Source: Curtobacterium poinsettiae
GTDB taxonomy: Bacteria > Actinomycetota > Actinomycetes > Actinomycetales > Microbacteriaceae
DNA length: 64,000 nt
Direction of reading: 5' to 3'
Assembly: GCF_025677645.1 (NCBI RefSeq)
Contig: NZ_CP106879.1
Location: forward strand, 1,550,001 to 1,614,000
The position numbers and the translations under genes were made by a program. A model generated the notes under the pieces. The model ran no database searches, was not told the origin of the DNA, and saw only the letters and a program-made list of their open reading frames with translations. Below, in pieces: positions 35,676 through 42,815 of this stretch (positions within the stretch are counted from its first letter, which is position 1; each line of letters starts with the position of its first letter).

Positions 35676-37097
35676 ATGAGCGATGCACCGAACCGCCCGC
35701 TGCGCTTCGCGGCCTTCGTCATGAACACGACGTCGCACATCCAGCACGGCCTGTGGCGCCACCCCGACGCCCGGCAGGCGGACTTCGACGACGTGACGCT
35801 GTGGACCGACCTGGCGAGGACCCTCGAGCGCGGCAAGTTCGACGCGATGTTCTTCGCCGACGTCGTCGGGACCTACGGCCCCGGTCGCGGCGACTACTCG
35901 ACCAACCTGCGCGAGGGGCTGCAGATCCCCTCGAACGACCCCTCCGTGCTGCTCTCCGCGCTCGCCGTGTCGACCGAGCACCTCGGGCTCGCGTTCACCT
36001 CGAGCGTCATCCAGGCGCACCCGTTCGACTTCGCCCGCAAGGTCTCAACGCTCGACCACATCACCCGGGGCCGTATCGGCTGGAACGTCGTCACGAGCGC
36101 CCTCGACAGCGCCGCCCGGAACTTCGGCGCCGACCGGCTCGAGGAGCACGATGAGCGCTACGTCTGGGCCGAGGAGTACCTCGAGGTCTGCGCGAAGCTC
36201 TGGGAGGGCTCGTGGGAGGACGGCGCCGTGCTGAAGGACCCCGTCCACGGCTACGCCGACCCCGACAAGGTGCACCGCATCGACCACCACGGCACGCGCT
36301 ACGACGTGCAGGGCCCGCACCTGTCGGCTCCGTCGCCGCAGCGGACGCCGGTGCTGTTCCAGGCTGGGTCGTCGCCGGCCGGCCGTGCCTTCGCCGCGCG
36401 GAACGCCGAGGCCCAGTTCATCCTGACCTCGAACCGGGACGCCACCGAACAGCTCATCCGCGAGACCCGCGACCTCGCTTCGACAGCGGGGCGCCGACGG
36501 GAGGACATCGCGTTCTTCCTCGGCCTGACCTTCGTCACCGGCTCCACCGAGGCCGAGGCGAAGGCCAAGGAAGCGGAGATCGACGAGTACCTGGCCGCCG
36601 ACGGGTTCCTGGTGCACTCGAACCTCGGCTTCGACCCGGACACCGGCGAACCCCTCGACCCGGACACCCCCCTGTCCGAGGTCCGCACCCACGCCGGGCA
36701 GTCGCACCTGCAGTGGCTCCGCGAGGCCGCCGGCGACCGCGAGCCGACCATCGCCGACCTGGCTCGCCTGTCCGCCAAGCTCCGCGCCCGGGTCGTCGGC
36801 ACGCCGGAGCAGATCGCCGACGAGCTCGCCGACTGGCAGCGGGTGGGTGTCGATGGCGTCAACGTCATCAACTGGACGCTGCCCGGCTCGTACGAGGAGT
36901 TCGTCGACCACATCGCGCCGACCCTGCAGGAGCGCGGGCTGATGCAGTCCGAGTACCGCGAGGGCACCCTGCGCGAGAAGCTCTTCGGCCACGCGCAGCT
37001 GCCGGACTCGCACCCGGCCAGGCAGTGGCGCGGAGCGTTCACCGGCGGCGCGAGCGGCGTCGCGGACGCGGCACGTGGCGTGGAGGTGACCGCGTGA
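35676..37097 (+). CDS. LLM-class flavin-dependent monooxygenase (NtaA/SnaA/DszA family)
   Basis: 473 residues with a bacterial-luciferase-like TIM barrel. Recognisable regions are FVMNTTSHIQHGLWRHPD, MFFADVVGTYGPGRGDYSTN, TLDHITRGRIGWNVVTS and VLFQAGSSPAGRAFAARNAE. The family uses reduced FMN from a separate reductase to oxygenate compounds such as nitrilotriacetate, EDTA, alkyl sulfones or sulfonates. The following gene overlaps it by four bases (GTGA), and the pair resembles DszA- and DszC-like enzymes of organosulfur use; the actual substrate is inference. The start ATG 35676 has no clear binding site. Confidence 0.92.
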   Translation: MSDAPNRPLRFAAFVMNTTSHIQHGLWRHPDARQADFDDVTLWTDLARTLERGKFDAMFFADVVGTYGPGRGDYSTNLREGLQIPSNDPSVLLSALAVSTEHLGLAFTSSVIQAHPFDFARKVSTLDHITRGRIGWNVVTSALDSAARNFGADRLEEHDERYVWAEEYLEVCAKLWEGSWEDGAVLKDPVHGYADPDKVHRIDHHGTRYDVQGPHLSAPSPQRTPVLFQAGSSPAGRAFAARNAEAQFILTSNRDATEQLIRETRDLASTAGRRREDIAFFLGLTFVTGSTEAEAKAKEAEIDEYLAADGFLVHSNLGFDPDTGEPLDPDTPLSEVRTHAGQSHLQWLREAAGDREPTIADLARLSAKLRARVVGTPEQIADELADWQRVGVDGVNVINWTLPGSYEEFVDHIAPTLQERGLMQSEYREGTLREKLFGHAQLPDSHPARQWRGAFTGGASGVADAARGVEVTA

Positions 37098-38359
37098 CGG
37101 CGGCGACGACGACCGACGGGCGCAGGACGGGCCTCCCGGCCGACCGCCTGACCACCCTGCGGGCGCGCTTCGCACCGCTGTTCGCGGCCATCCGCGACGG
37201 CGCGGTCGCGCGCGAGCTCGCATCCGGGACGCCGGGAGACCGGCCGCTACCGCACGACGAGGTCCGCGCGCTCGCCGACGCGGGGTTCGGGCGGCTGCGT
37301 GTGCCGGAGGACCGCGGCGGCTTCGGGGTGACCCTCGTCGAACTCGCGCACCTGGTGGCGGACCTGGCCGCCGCGGACTCGAACATCGCCCACCTGTGGC
37401 GCGGGCACTTCGGGTACACGGAGCTCGTGCTGCTGCGGCCGGACTCGGCCGGGCGGGACGAGTGGCTCCAGCGCATCGTCGACGGGGCGGTCATCGGGAA
37501 CGCGACCTCGGAGCGGACCGGCACGACGCTCGCCGACATCTCGACGACGGTCACACCGGCTGGCGATGCCCTCCGTCTCGACGGGCGGAAGTTCTACTCG
37601 ACCGGCACGCTCTACGCGGACTGGATCTACCTGGCGGCGGATCGCGACGGGGAGCGCGTGACGTTCGCCGTCGACGCCACCGCGCCGGGGGTCAGGAGCA
37701 TCGACGACTGGGACGGTTTCGGGCAGCGGTTGACCGCGTCGGGCACCACCGTGTTCGAGGGGGTGGCGGTCGACCCGTCGGTGGTGTCGGCGTACCGGGA
37801 CGCTCCGCTGTCGCACATCCAGGCCTTCTACCAGCTGTACCTGCTGGCCGTCCTCGCCGGGATCGGGCAGGCGGTGTCCGACGACGCCGTGGCCTTCGTG
37901 CGACCACGGACCCGCACGTACATCCACGCCAACGCGGCCGTGCCGGGGGAGGACCCGCAGGTGCTCGCGGTGCTCGGGCGGCTGTCGGCCGGGGCGTTCA
38001 CCGCCCGGTCACTCGTCGCCGCCGCCGCTGGGCTGCTCGACGGGGTCGTCGCGACGAACGAGCCCGGGGTCGGTGTCGACCGCGTGCTGCTCGACGCGGC
38101 CGAGAACGCCGTGTACCAGGCGCAGGTCGAGGTCGGGCCGCGGGTGCTGCGGTCGGCGTCCGAGCTGTTCGAGGTCGGCGGGGCGTCCGCGGCCGACCGG
38201 ACGCGTGCGCTGGACCGGCACTGGCGGAACGCGCGGGTGGTGGCGTCGCACAACCCGGCCGTCTACAAGGAACGGATGGTGGGGGAGTACGCGCTGCACG
38301 GGCGGGGGCCGGTGGGCGCGTGGGAGAAGTACCACGAGGTGGGGCCCACGCGGTTCTGA
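37094..38359 (+). CDS. Acyl-CoA dehydrogenase-fold flavin monooxygenase (DszC/SfnB-like)
   Basis: 421 residues from GTG 37094. It has the acyl-CoA dehydrogenase fold (N-terminal helical domain, beta domain with GNATSERTGTTLADI and RLDGRKFYSTGTLYADWIYL, C-terminal helical bundle with VEVGPRVLRSASELFEVGG), but lacks the usual catalytic Glu context and fits the DszC/SfnB/NtaA-partner group of FMN-dependent monooxygenases. It is coupled to the LLM monooxygenase and would act on an organosulfur or related compound. The exact reaction is unknown, and no flavin reductase gene is adjacent. Confidence 0.88.
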   Translation: MTAATTTDGRRTGLPADRLTTLRARFAPLFAAIRDGAVARELASGTPGDRPLPHDEVRALADAGFGRLRVPEDRGGFGVTLVELAHLVADLAAADSNIAHLWRGHFGYTELVLLRPDSAGRDEWLQRIVDGAVIGNATSERTGTTLADISTTVTPAGDALRLDGRKFYSTGTLYADWIYLAADRDGERVTFAVDATAPGVRSIDDWDGFGQRLTASGTTVFEGVAVDPSVVSAYRDAPLSHIQAFYQLYLLAVLAGIGQAVSDDAVAFVRPRTRTYIHANAAVPGEDPQVLAVLGRLSAGAFTARSLVAAAAGLLDGVVATNEPGVGVDRVLLDAAENAVYQAQVEVGPRVLRSASELFEVGGASAADRTRALDRHWRNARVVASHNPAVYKERMVGEYALHGRGPVGAWEKYHEVGPTRF

Positions 38360-38399
38360 GGTGCGGTGCGGTGCGGTGCGCGGGCGAGTCGCTGGGCCG

Positions 38400-38744
38400 C
38401 TATGCCCAGCCGAGCTCGTGCAGCCGCTCGTCGTCGATGCCGTAGAAGTGTCCGATCTCGTGCACGAGCGTCGTGTGCACCTCGTCCTTGAGCTCCTCGA
38501 GGGTGTCGCACTCGGCCAGGTGCTGCTTCCGGAACACCACGATGCGGTCGGGCAGTTCGCCGAAGCCGTACTGCCCGCGCTCGGTGGCCGCGATGCCGTC
38601 GTACACGCCGAAGAGCTCTTCGCCGTTCTCCGGTTCGTCCTCGACGACGAACACCACGTTGTCGAGCCCGTCGACCATCTCGTCAGGCAGCAGGTCGAGT
38701 TCGTCGGTCACGAGCTGCTCGAAGTCGTCGGCGGACATCTCCAT
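38400..38744 (-). CDS. Metallopeptidase family protein (minigluzincin, HExxH)
   Basis: About 114 residues. The zinc-binding motif is LVHEIGHFYGIDDERLHELG (HEIGH plus a downstream Asp in GIDD), typical of the short zincin-like metallopeptidase family. Upstream, EMSADDFEQLVTDELDLLPD and VVFVVEDEPENGE are conserved. ATG 38744 is used; GTG 38777 would add 11 residues and a second ATG lies at 38738. Members are small predicted intracellular proteases without known targets. The gene lies after the DszC-like gene on the opposite strand. Confidence 0.88.
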   Translation of the reverse strand: MEMSADDFEQLVTDELDLLPDEMVDGLDNVVFVVEDEPENGEELFGVYDGIAATERGQYGFGELPDRIVVFRKQHLAECDTLEELKDEVHTTLVHEIGHFYGIDDERLHELGWA

Positions 38745-38789
38745 CACGAGGGGATCGTCCCACACCGCGCTGACCACCCGCGGTACGAC

Positions 38790-38820
38790 GAAGGCCCCGA
38801 TCCAACGGACCGGGGCCTTC
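38790..38820. terminator. Hairpin between tRNA-His and the metallopeptidase gene
   Basis: GAAGGCCCCG (38790-38799) pairs with CGGGGCCTTC (38811-38820) around an 11-base loop. It lies downstream of tRNA-His on the minus strand and probably ends that transcript. Confidence 0.7.
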
Positions 38821-38836
38821 GTCTGTTCTAGAACAC

Positions 38837-38913
38837 TGGGGTGAATAACGGGTCTCGAACCCGCGACCTCCTAGACCACAACCAGGCGCTCTACCAACTG
38901 AGCTATATCCACC
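38837..38913 (-). tRNA. tRNA-His (GTG anticodon)
   Basis: Minus-strand cloverleaf with acceptor GTGGATA pairing TATTCAC, the D-arm AGCTCAGTTGGTAGAGC, anticodon loop TTGTGGT (anticodon GTG) and T-arm GGGTTCGAGACCC. The extra G at position -1 opposite a C discriminator is the hallmark of tRNA-His, and CCA is encoded in the genome. Confidence 0.97.
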
Positions 38914-38987
38914 ATGTTCGAACCGGCGGACCGGCGCGACCACTCAATAGTAGTACATGCGGGACGGGGTGCGGACCACCCGTGTCG

Positions 38988-39625
38988 CTACTCGGCCGCG
39001 GGCTGCGCCAGCCGTGACTCCCACTTCGCCACGACGTCGGCCTGCACGGCACGCACGTCGTCCGTGCTCGGGCCGGGCTCGGCGACGAAGCCGGCGCGGC
39101 GGTAGTACTCGAGCTCCGGATCGACTCGAGGATGTCCGCGAGGGCCCGGTGTCCACCGTGCTTCTCCGGCGCGTTGAAGTACACGCGCGGGAACCAGCGG
39201 CGGCACAGCTCCTTGATGCTCGACACGTCGACGCTGCGGTAGTGCAGGTGCCCGTCGACCCGCGGCATGTACTTCGACAGGAACGCTCGGTCGGTGCCGA
39301 TCGTGTTGCCGGCCAGCGGCGCGGAGCCCTCGGCGGGGACGTGCTGGAGGATGTACTCGAGCACCTGGTACTCGGCGTCCGCCAGGCTGACGCCGTTCGG
39401 GATCTCGTCGATGAGCCCCGAGGTGACGTGCATGTTCGTCACGAACTCGTTCATGTTGTCGAGCGCCGACTGGTCCGGCTTGATGACGATGTCGAAGCCG
39501 GGGTGCACGGGCTCGAGGTCGAAGTCGGTGATGACCACGGCCACCTCGACGAGTTCGTCGACCTCGAGGTCGAGGCCGGTCATCTCGCAGTCGATCCAGA
39601 CGAGGCGGTCATTCGCGGTTGCCAT
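38988..39625 (-). pseudogene. orn: Oligoribonuclease, frameshifted in this sequence
   Basis: The gene would encode about 212 residues of the DEDDh 3'-5' exoribonuclease that degrades short RNAs and pGpG. From ATG 39625 the frame reads [10 protein letters not shown] (Asp12, Glu14), [12 protein letters not shown] and [17 protein letters not shown], which holds all catalytic residues. At about 39116 the frame shifts by one base: the expected [20 protein letters not shown] tail continues in the next frame and ends at 38988 with SRLAQPAAE. Restoring one G in CGGGAGCTC re-opens the gene. In the shifted frame translation would run into the tRNA-His gene. A sequencing error or real mutation are both possible. 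Confidence 0.88.
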
Positions 39626-39774
39626 GTCCCCGATCCTATTCCCGCCCCGCGATCGTCCCGTACGTGCGGCCGCGCTCGCCGGTGCCGGCCCGACCGTGCC
39701 CGGCCGCGTCCGCTCGCGCCGGCCCGACCGCGCCCGGCCGCGTCCGCCCGTCCCAGCCCGTCCCGCCCGTCCCG

Positions 39775-39832
39775 CGAGCGGGCGGAATGCCGCGATCGCC
39801 CTGCGGACGCACCCGGATGTTCCGCCCGTTCG
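39775..39832. repeat. 58-bp palindromic element, copy 9
   Basis: Left arm CGAGCGGGCGGAATGCC, right arm CGGATGTTCCGCCCGTTCG. First element of the duplicated 169-bp block. Confidence 0.82.
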
Positions 39833-39943
39833 TCCGGGACGCGAGCCGCATGCGGTGCAGGCGACCGCCGGGAGGCTCGTGGCGACCCCGACGGGCCGCC
39901 CCGCGCCTCCAGGCGGTCGCCACCCACCCCGCCTGCCGCACCG
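39775..39943. repeat. 169-bp direct duplication, copy A
   Basis: Element copy 9 plus a following segment (39838-39943) with its own inverted repeat, GGCGACCGCCGGGAGGC (39860) against GCCTCCAGGCGGTCGCC (39905). The partner is at 40077-40245, the same length. Confidence 0.75.
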
Positions 39944-39970
39944 ATCCGGCCCGGTCCCGCGTCGTCGACG

Positions 39971-40028
39971 CGAGCGGGCGAAATGGCGAGGGCACCCTTC
40001 GAACGGACCGCGGTATTCCGCCCGCTCG
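39971..40028. repeat. 58-bp palindromic element, copy 10
   Basis: Left arm CGAGCGGGCGAAATGGC, right arm CGGTATTCCGCCCGCTCG. It has one arm mismatch (GGC). Confidence 0.82.
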
Positions 40029-40076
40029 CCGACAGCGGCCGCGCCGCGCTCCCGGCTTCGCACGGCTGCGTGCTGC

Positions 40077-40134
40077 CGAGCGGGCGGAATGCCGCGGTCG
40101 TCCTGCTGGCGCACCCGGATGTTCCGCCCGCTCG
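40077..40134. repeat. 58-bp palindromic element, copy 11
   Basis: Left arm CGAGCGGGCGGAATGCC, right arm CGGATGTTCCGCCCGCTCG. Its centre is nearly that of copy 9, since both belong to the duplicated block. Confidence 0.82.
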
Positions 40135-40245
40135 TCCGCGACGCGAGCCGCATGCATCGTGAAGCGACCGCCTGGAGGCCCGCGGCGACCCCGGCAGGCC
40201 GCCCCGCGCCTCCAGGCGGTCGCCCTCCACCCCGCCTGCCGCACG
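40077..40245. repeat. 169-bp direct duplication, copy B
   Basis: Second copy of the block at 39775-39943, including the GGAGGC/GCCTCC inverted repeat (GCGACCGCCTGGAGGC against GCCTCCAGGCGGTCGC). The copies start 302 bp apart. Confidence 0.75.
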
Positions 40246-40262
40246 GTTCTCGCCAGCCCGCA

Positions 40263-40320
40263 CGAGCGGGCGAAATGCCGGAGTTGCTCCGCGGTCGGGG
40301 CCGGGCATTTCGCCCGCTCG
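40263..40320. repeat. 58-bp palindromic element, copy 12
   Basis: Left arm CGAGCGGGCGAAATGCC, right arm GGGCATTTCGCCCGCTCG. This is close to a perfect palindrome. Confidence 0.87.
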
Positions 40321-40367
40321 CGGGTGGGGCGTGGAACGAGGGGTGAGCGAGCGCCCGCGCGGACGCA

Positions 40368-40424
40368 CGAACGGGCGAAATGCCGGGGTGCCCATGGGGG
40401 ACACTCCGGCATTTCGCCCGTTCG
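40368..40424. repeat. 58-bp-type palindromic element, copy 13
   Basis: Left arm CGAACGGGCGAAATGCC, right arm GGCATTTCGCCCGTTCG, 57 bp; complementarity extends two bases further each side. The CGAACG/CGTTCG arm variants are both present and still pair, a compensatory change that points to selection on the hairpin. Confidence 0.87.
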
Positions 40425-40464
40425 TGCGGAAGGGGGAAGGGGGAAGACCCCCGCACCCCGGCGG

Positions 40465-41706
40465 CTAGGCCATGTCGCCGGCGGTGATGGCCTCGGCCTC
40501 GACACGCTCCGGCTCGGGGCCGTCGTCGACGCGGCGCAGGACCCTGGTGGTGCAGAGGATCACGACGAAGGCGACCGCAACGGATGCACCCGCGAAGACG
40601 TAGGCGGCCGAGGGGGAGTACGCGTCGGCGAGCAGGGTCGCGACGGGCGGCGCGATGGCGCCGCCGATGAACCGGACCGCGGAGTAGGCGCTCGAGGCGA
40701 CCGAGCGGGGGAGGTCGGTGGCCTCCATGACGCACTCGGTGAGCACGGTGTTCAGGACACCGAGCACGAGGCCACCGATGACGACGCAGATGATCAGGCC
40801 GACCTGGGAGCGGACGACCAGGGCCGCGGCGAACAGGTCGAGGGCGAGCAGCGGCAGTGCGACCTTCAACACCGTCGTCCGCCGGAGACGGGCGGTGAGC
40901 ATCGGGGCGACCCACACCGACGTGATCGCGAGACCGACACCCCAGCCGAAGAACGTGAAGCCGATGCCGAGCGCGCCGAAGCCGAGCGGGAACGGGGTGT
41001 ACGCCAGCAGGACGAAGAAGCCGATGTTGTAGAACAGTGCGGTCGCGGCCAGGGCGGCGAGTGCCGGACGGGTCAGGGCGCGGAAGGGGGCGGAGAGCTT
41101 CGTCGGTGTGGGCTTCTCAAGGCTGCCGGTCTTCAGCAGGGCGACGATGGCGATGAACGCGACGGCCATCAGGGTCGTGACGCCGAAGAACGGGCCGAGC
41201 CAGCTCACCGAGCCGAGCAGGCCTCCGACGAGGGGCCCGACGGCGATGCCGAGGCCGAGTGCTGCCTCGTACAGGATGATGGCCGAGGCGGTGCCACCCG
41301 ACGCTGCCCCGACGATGGTCGCGAGCGCGGTGGAGATGAAGAGCGCGTTGCCGAGGCCCCAGCCGGCGCGGAAGTCGATGATGCTCCACACGCTGTTCGA
41401 CGTCGCGGCGAGCACCGAGAAGACCACGATCAGGGCGAGTCCGATGAGCAGGGTGCGCTTCGCGCCGATGCGGCTGGAGACCCAACTGGTGAAGAACATC
41501 GCGACACCGGTGACGGCGAGGTAGCTCGTGAAGAGCAACTCGGTCTGCGCCGGGGTCGCCTTGAGGGACGCCGCGATCGCCGGGAGGATCGGGTCGACGA
41601 GGCCGATGCCCATGAACGCGACGACGCAGGCGAAGGCGATCGCCCAGACCGCAGACGACTGCTTGAGGATGGAGCCGGACTGGCCGGCGGGTGCGTGGGC
41701 GTTCAC
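40465..41706 (-). CDS. MFS transporter (DHA1-like), MarR-linked
   Basis: 413 residues, twelve helices. Helix 1 has the [20 protein letters not shown] motif and the loop 2-3 motif A-like [15 protein letters not shown], as in drug:H+ antiporters of the 12-TM DHA1 group; [20 protein letters not shown] is motif C-like. The start overlaps the marR-type stop by four bases (ATGA), so the regulator and pump are one unit and the regulator probably responds to a pump substrate. It follows the palindromic-repeat array at its 3' end. Confidence 0.9.
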   Translation of the reverse strand: MNAHAPAGQSGSILKQSSAVWAIAFACVVAFMGIGLVDPILPAIAASLKATPAQTELLFTSYLAVTGVAMFFTSWVSSRIGAKRTLLIGLALIVVFSVLAATSNSVWSIIDFRAGWGLGNALFISTALATIVGAASGGTASAIILYEAALGLGIAVGPLVGGLLGSVSWLGPFFGVTTLMAVAFIAIVALLKTGSLEKPTPTKLSAPFRALTRPALAALAATALFYNIGFFVLLAYTPFPLGFGALGIGFTFFGWGVGLAITSVWVAPMLTARLRRTTVLKVALPLLALDLFAAALVVRSQVGLIICVVIGGLVLGVLNTVLTECVMEATDLPRSVASSAYSAVRFIGGAIAPPVATLLADAYSPSAAYVFAGASVAVAFVVILCTTRVLRRVDDGPEPERVEAEAITAGDMA

Positions 41707-42152
41707 GCGGGGATCTCCGTTCCGTTGGGGGTTGTCCGGGTGCGCTGGGCGATCAGGTTCGCCGCGTGGTGCAGGACGTCCCAGTCGTCGTCGGTCAGGT
41801 CGGCGAACAACGGACCGACCGTGCTGGTGAGGGTGGAGCGCCAGGAAGCGAGCCGCTCGCGTCCGGCCTCGGTGAGTTCGATGAGCTGGCCGCGGGAGTC
41901 GTCCGGGTCGACGCTGCGGCTGACCAGGCCGTCGGCGAGCATGCCGGCGACGAGTCGGGTCATCGTGGGCTGTGCCACGCGCGATGCTGTCGCCAGCTCA
42001 CCGAGTCGCAGGGGCTCGTCGGTCTCGAGGATGCCGAGTGTGCGCCAGACCGCGGTGGACGTGGTGTTGCCCGTCGACTGGACGGCGCTGCGGATCAGGC
42101 GGTTGACGGAGACGAGGAGGGTCTCGATCGTCTGCTCACGCGGTGTTTCCAT
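41703..42152 (-). CDS. MarR-family transcriptional regulator
   Basis: 149 residues with the MarR winged helix (WRTLGILETDEPLRLGELA; RVAQPTMTRLVAGMLADGLV; DPDDSRGQLIELTEAGRE). It would repress its own operon with the MFS pump and be released by a ligand. An imperfect palindrome (42151-42176) covers the start codon and the -10 element. A -10-like TATAGT ends six bases before the ATG, so the mRNA would be leaderless. Confidence 0.92.
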   Translation of the reverse strand: METPREQTIETLLVSVNRLIRSAVQSTGNTTSTAVWRTLGILETDEPLRLGELATASRVAQPTMTRLVAGMLADGLVSRSVDPDDSRGQLIELTEAGRERLASWRSTLTSTVGPLFADLTDDDWDVLHHAANLIAQRTRTTPNGTEIPA

Positions 42153-42176
42153 AGCTGAACTATATAGCTGTGCTAT
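42151..42176. promoter_or_regulatory. Palindromic operator over the marR-type start codon and -10 element
   Basis: The 26-bp sequence reads ATAGCTGAACTATATAG followed by CTGTGCTAT. Its reverse complement matches at 20 of 26 positions (ATAGC core at both ends, CTATATAG in the centre). On the minus strand TATAGT (42164-42159) is the -10. Overlap of operator, -10 and start codon fits autorepression. Confidence 0.65.
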
Positions 42177-42234
42177 GAATACCGCAACGCGGGCCGGACA
42201 GACTGCACCAGCCGCCGCCTGGTAGAAGGGAGGC

Positions 42235-42525
42235 ATGAGCGACATCACCATCCACGAAGGCGACGAGTACACCGCGATCTTCCACGGCGGCCCCTTCGAC
42301 GGCACGACCGACACCCGCACCGCCACGAGCGACGCGCTGGACGACGAGGTCACGGTGTTCGCCGACGTCGAGGGCCTGCAGACGGCCTTCACCTACCGCG
42401 CCACGAAGTCCCGCCAGGTCCTCGACCAGATCTCGGTCGAGTTCACCTACGAGCCCAGCGAGTCCGACCCGGTCGACGACCTGCAGGACCGCGGCGACCG
42501 CAGCGGCGAGTTCGACCGGGAGTAG
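42235..42525 (+). CDS. Small acidic protein, function unknown
   Basis: 96 residues, strongly acidic. The N-terminus has a beta-rich pattern (EGDEYTAIFHGGPFDGTTD) and the C-terminus is Asp/Glu-rich (YEPSESDPVDDLQD). No family is recognised. The AGAAGGGAGG stretch before ATG 42235 is a good ribosome binding site. It is divergent from the marR unit with 82 bp between and is followed by a thioredoxin-like gene. Confidence 0.7.
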   Translation: MSDITIHEGDEYTAIFHGGPFDGTTDTRTATSDALDDEVTVFADVEGLQTAFTYRATKSRQVLDQISVEFTYEPSESDPVDDLQDRGDRSGEFDRE

Positions 42526-42554
42526 AACCCGCTTCCGCCGCGTTGCAGGACCAC

Positions 42555-42815
42555 ATGCAGCTCGACCTCTGGACGTCCGCCTTCTGTGCGCCGTGTGCCG
42601 CCGCCCGCCGGGTGTCGGCCGAGGCCTCGGCGCTCGTCCCCGGGCTCACCGTGACCGAACGCGACGTGGCAGCACACCCCGACGACGCGGAAGACCTCGG
42701 TATCCGATCCACGCCCACGATCATCGTGCGGCAGGACGACGGCACCGAGGTCTTCCGTTCACCCGGCGTCCCGACCCGCGACCAACTCCTGCTCGCGGTG
42801 GCCAGGGCGCTCTGA
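42555..42815 (+). CDS. Thioredoxin-like/glutaredoxin-type small redox protein
   Basis: 86 residues with a compact thioredoxin fold. The CxxC active site is SAFCAPCAAARRV, and the cis-Pro motif is RSTPTIIV. This resembles the short thioredoxin-family proteins of actinobacteria. It may be reduced by mycothiol-linked or NADPH-dependent systems. It follows the acidic protein by 29 bp, and its 3' end overlaps the DUF6716-like gene on the other strand by 57 bp. Confidence 0.85.
   Translation: MQLDLWTSAFCAPCAAARRVSAEASALVPGLTVTERDVAAHPDDAEDLGIRSTPTIIVRQDDGTEVFRSPGVPTRDQLLLAVARAL

Larger units (their letters stand above)
39626..40464. other. Palindromic-repeat array, no genes
   Basis: The 839 bp between orn and the MFS gene contains five copies of the 57-58 bp palindromic element (39775, 39971, 40077, 40263, 40368) and a 169-bp direct duplication (39775-39943 and 40077-40245). 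Open frames here translate to repeat-derived Arg/Pro/Ala-rich sequence only. Confidence 0.85.

Noticed and set aside
38988..39130. Programmed frameshift in orn
   Set aside because: There is no slippery heptamer or downstream stem typical of programmed shifting, and family members do not need it. A one-base loss or sequencing error is simpler.
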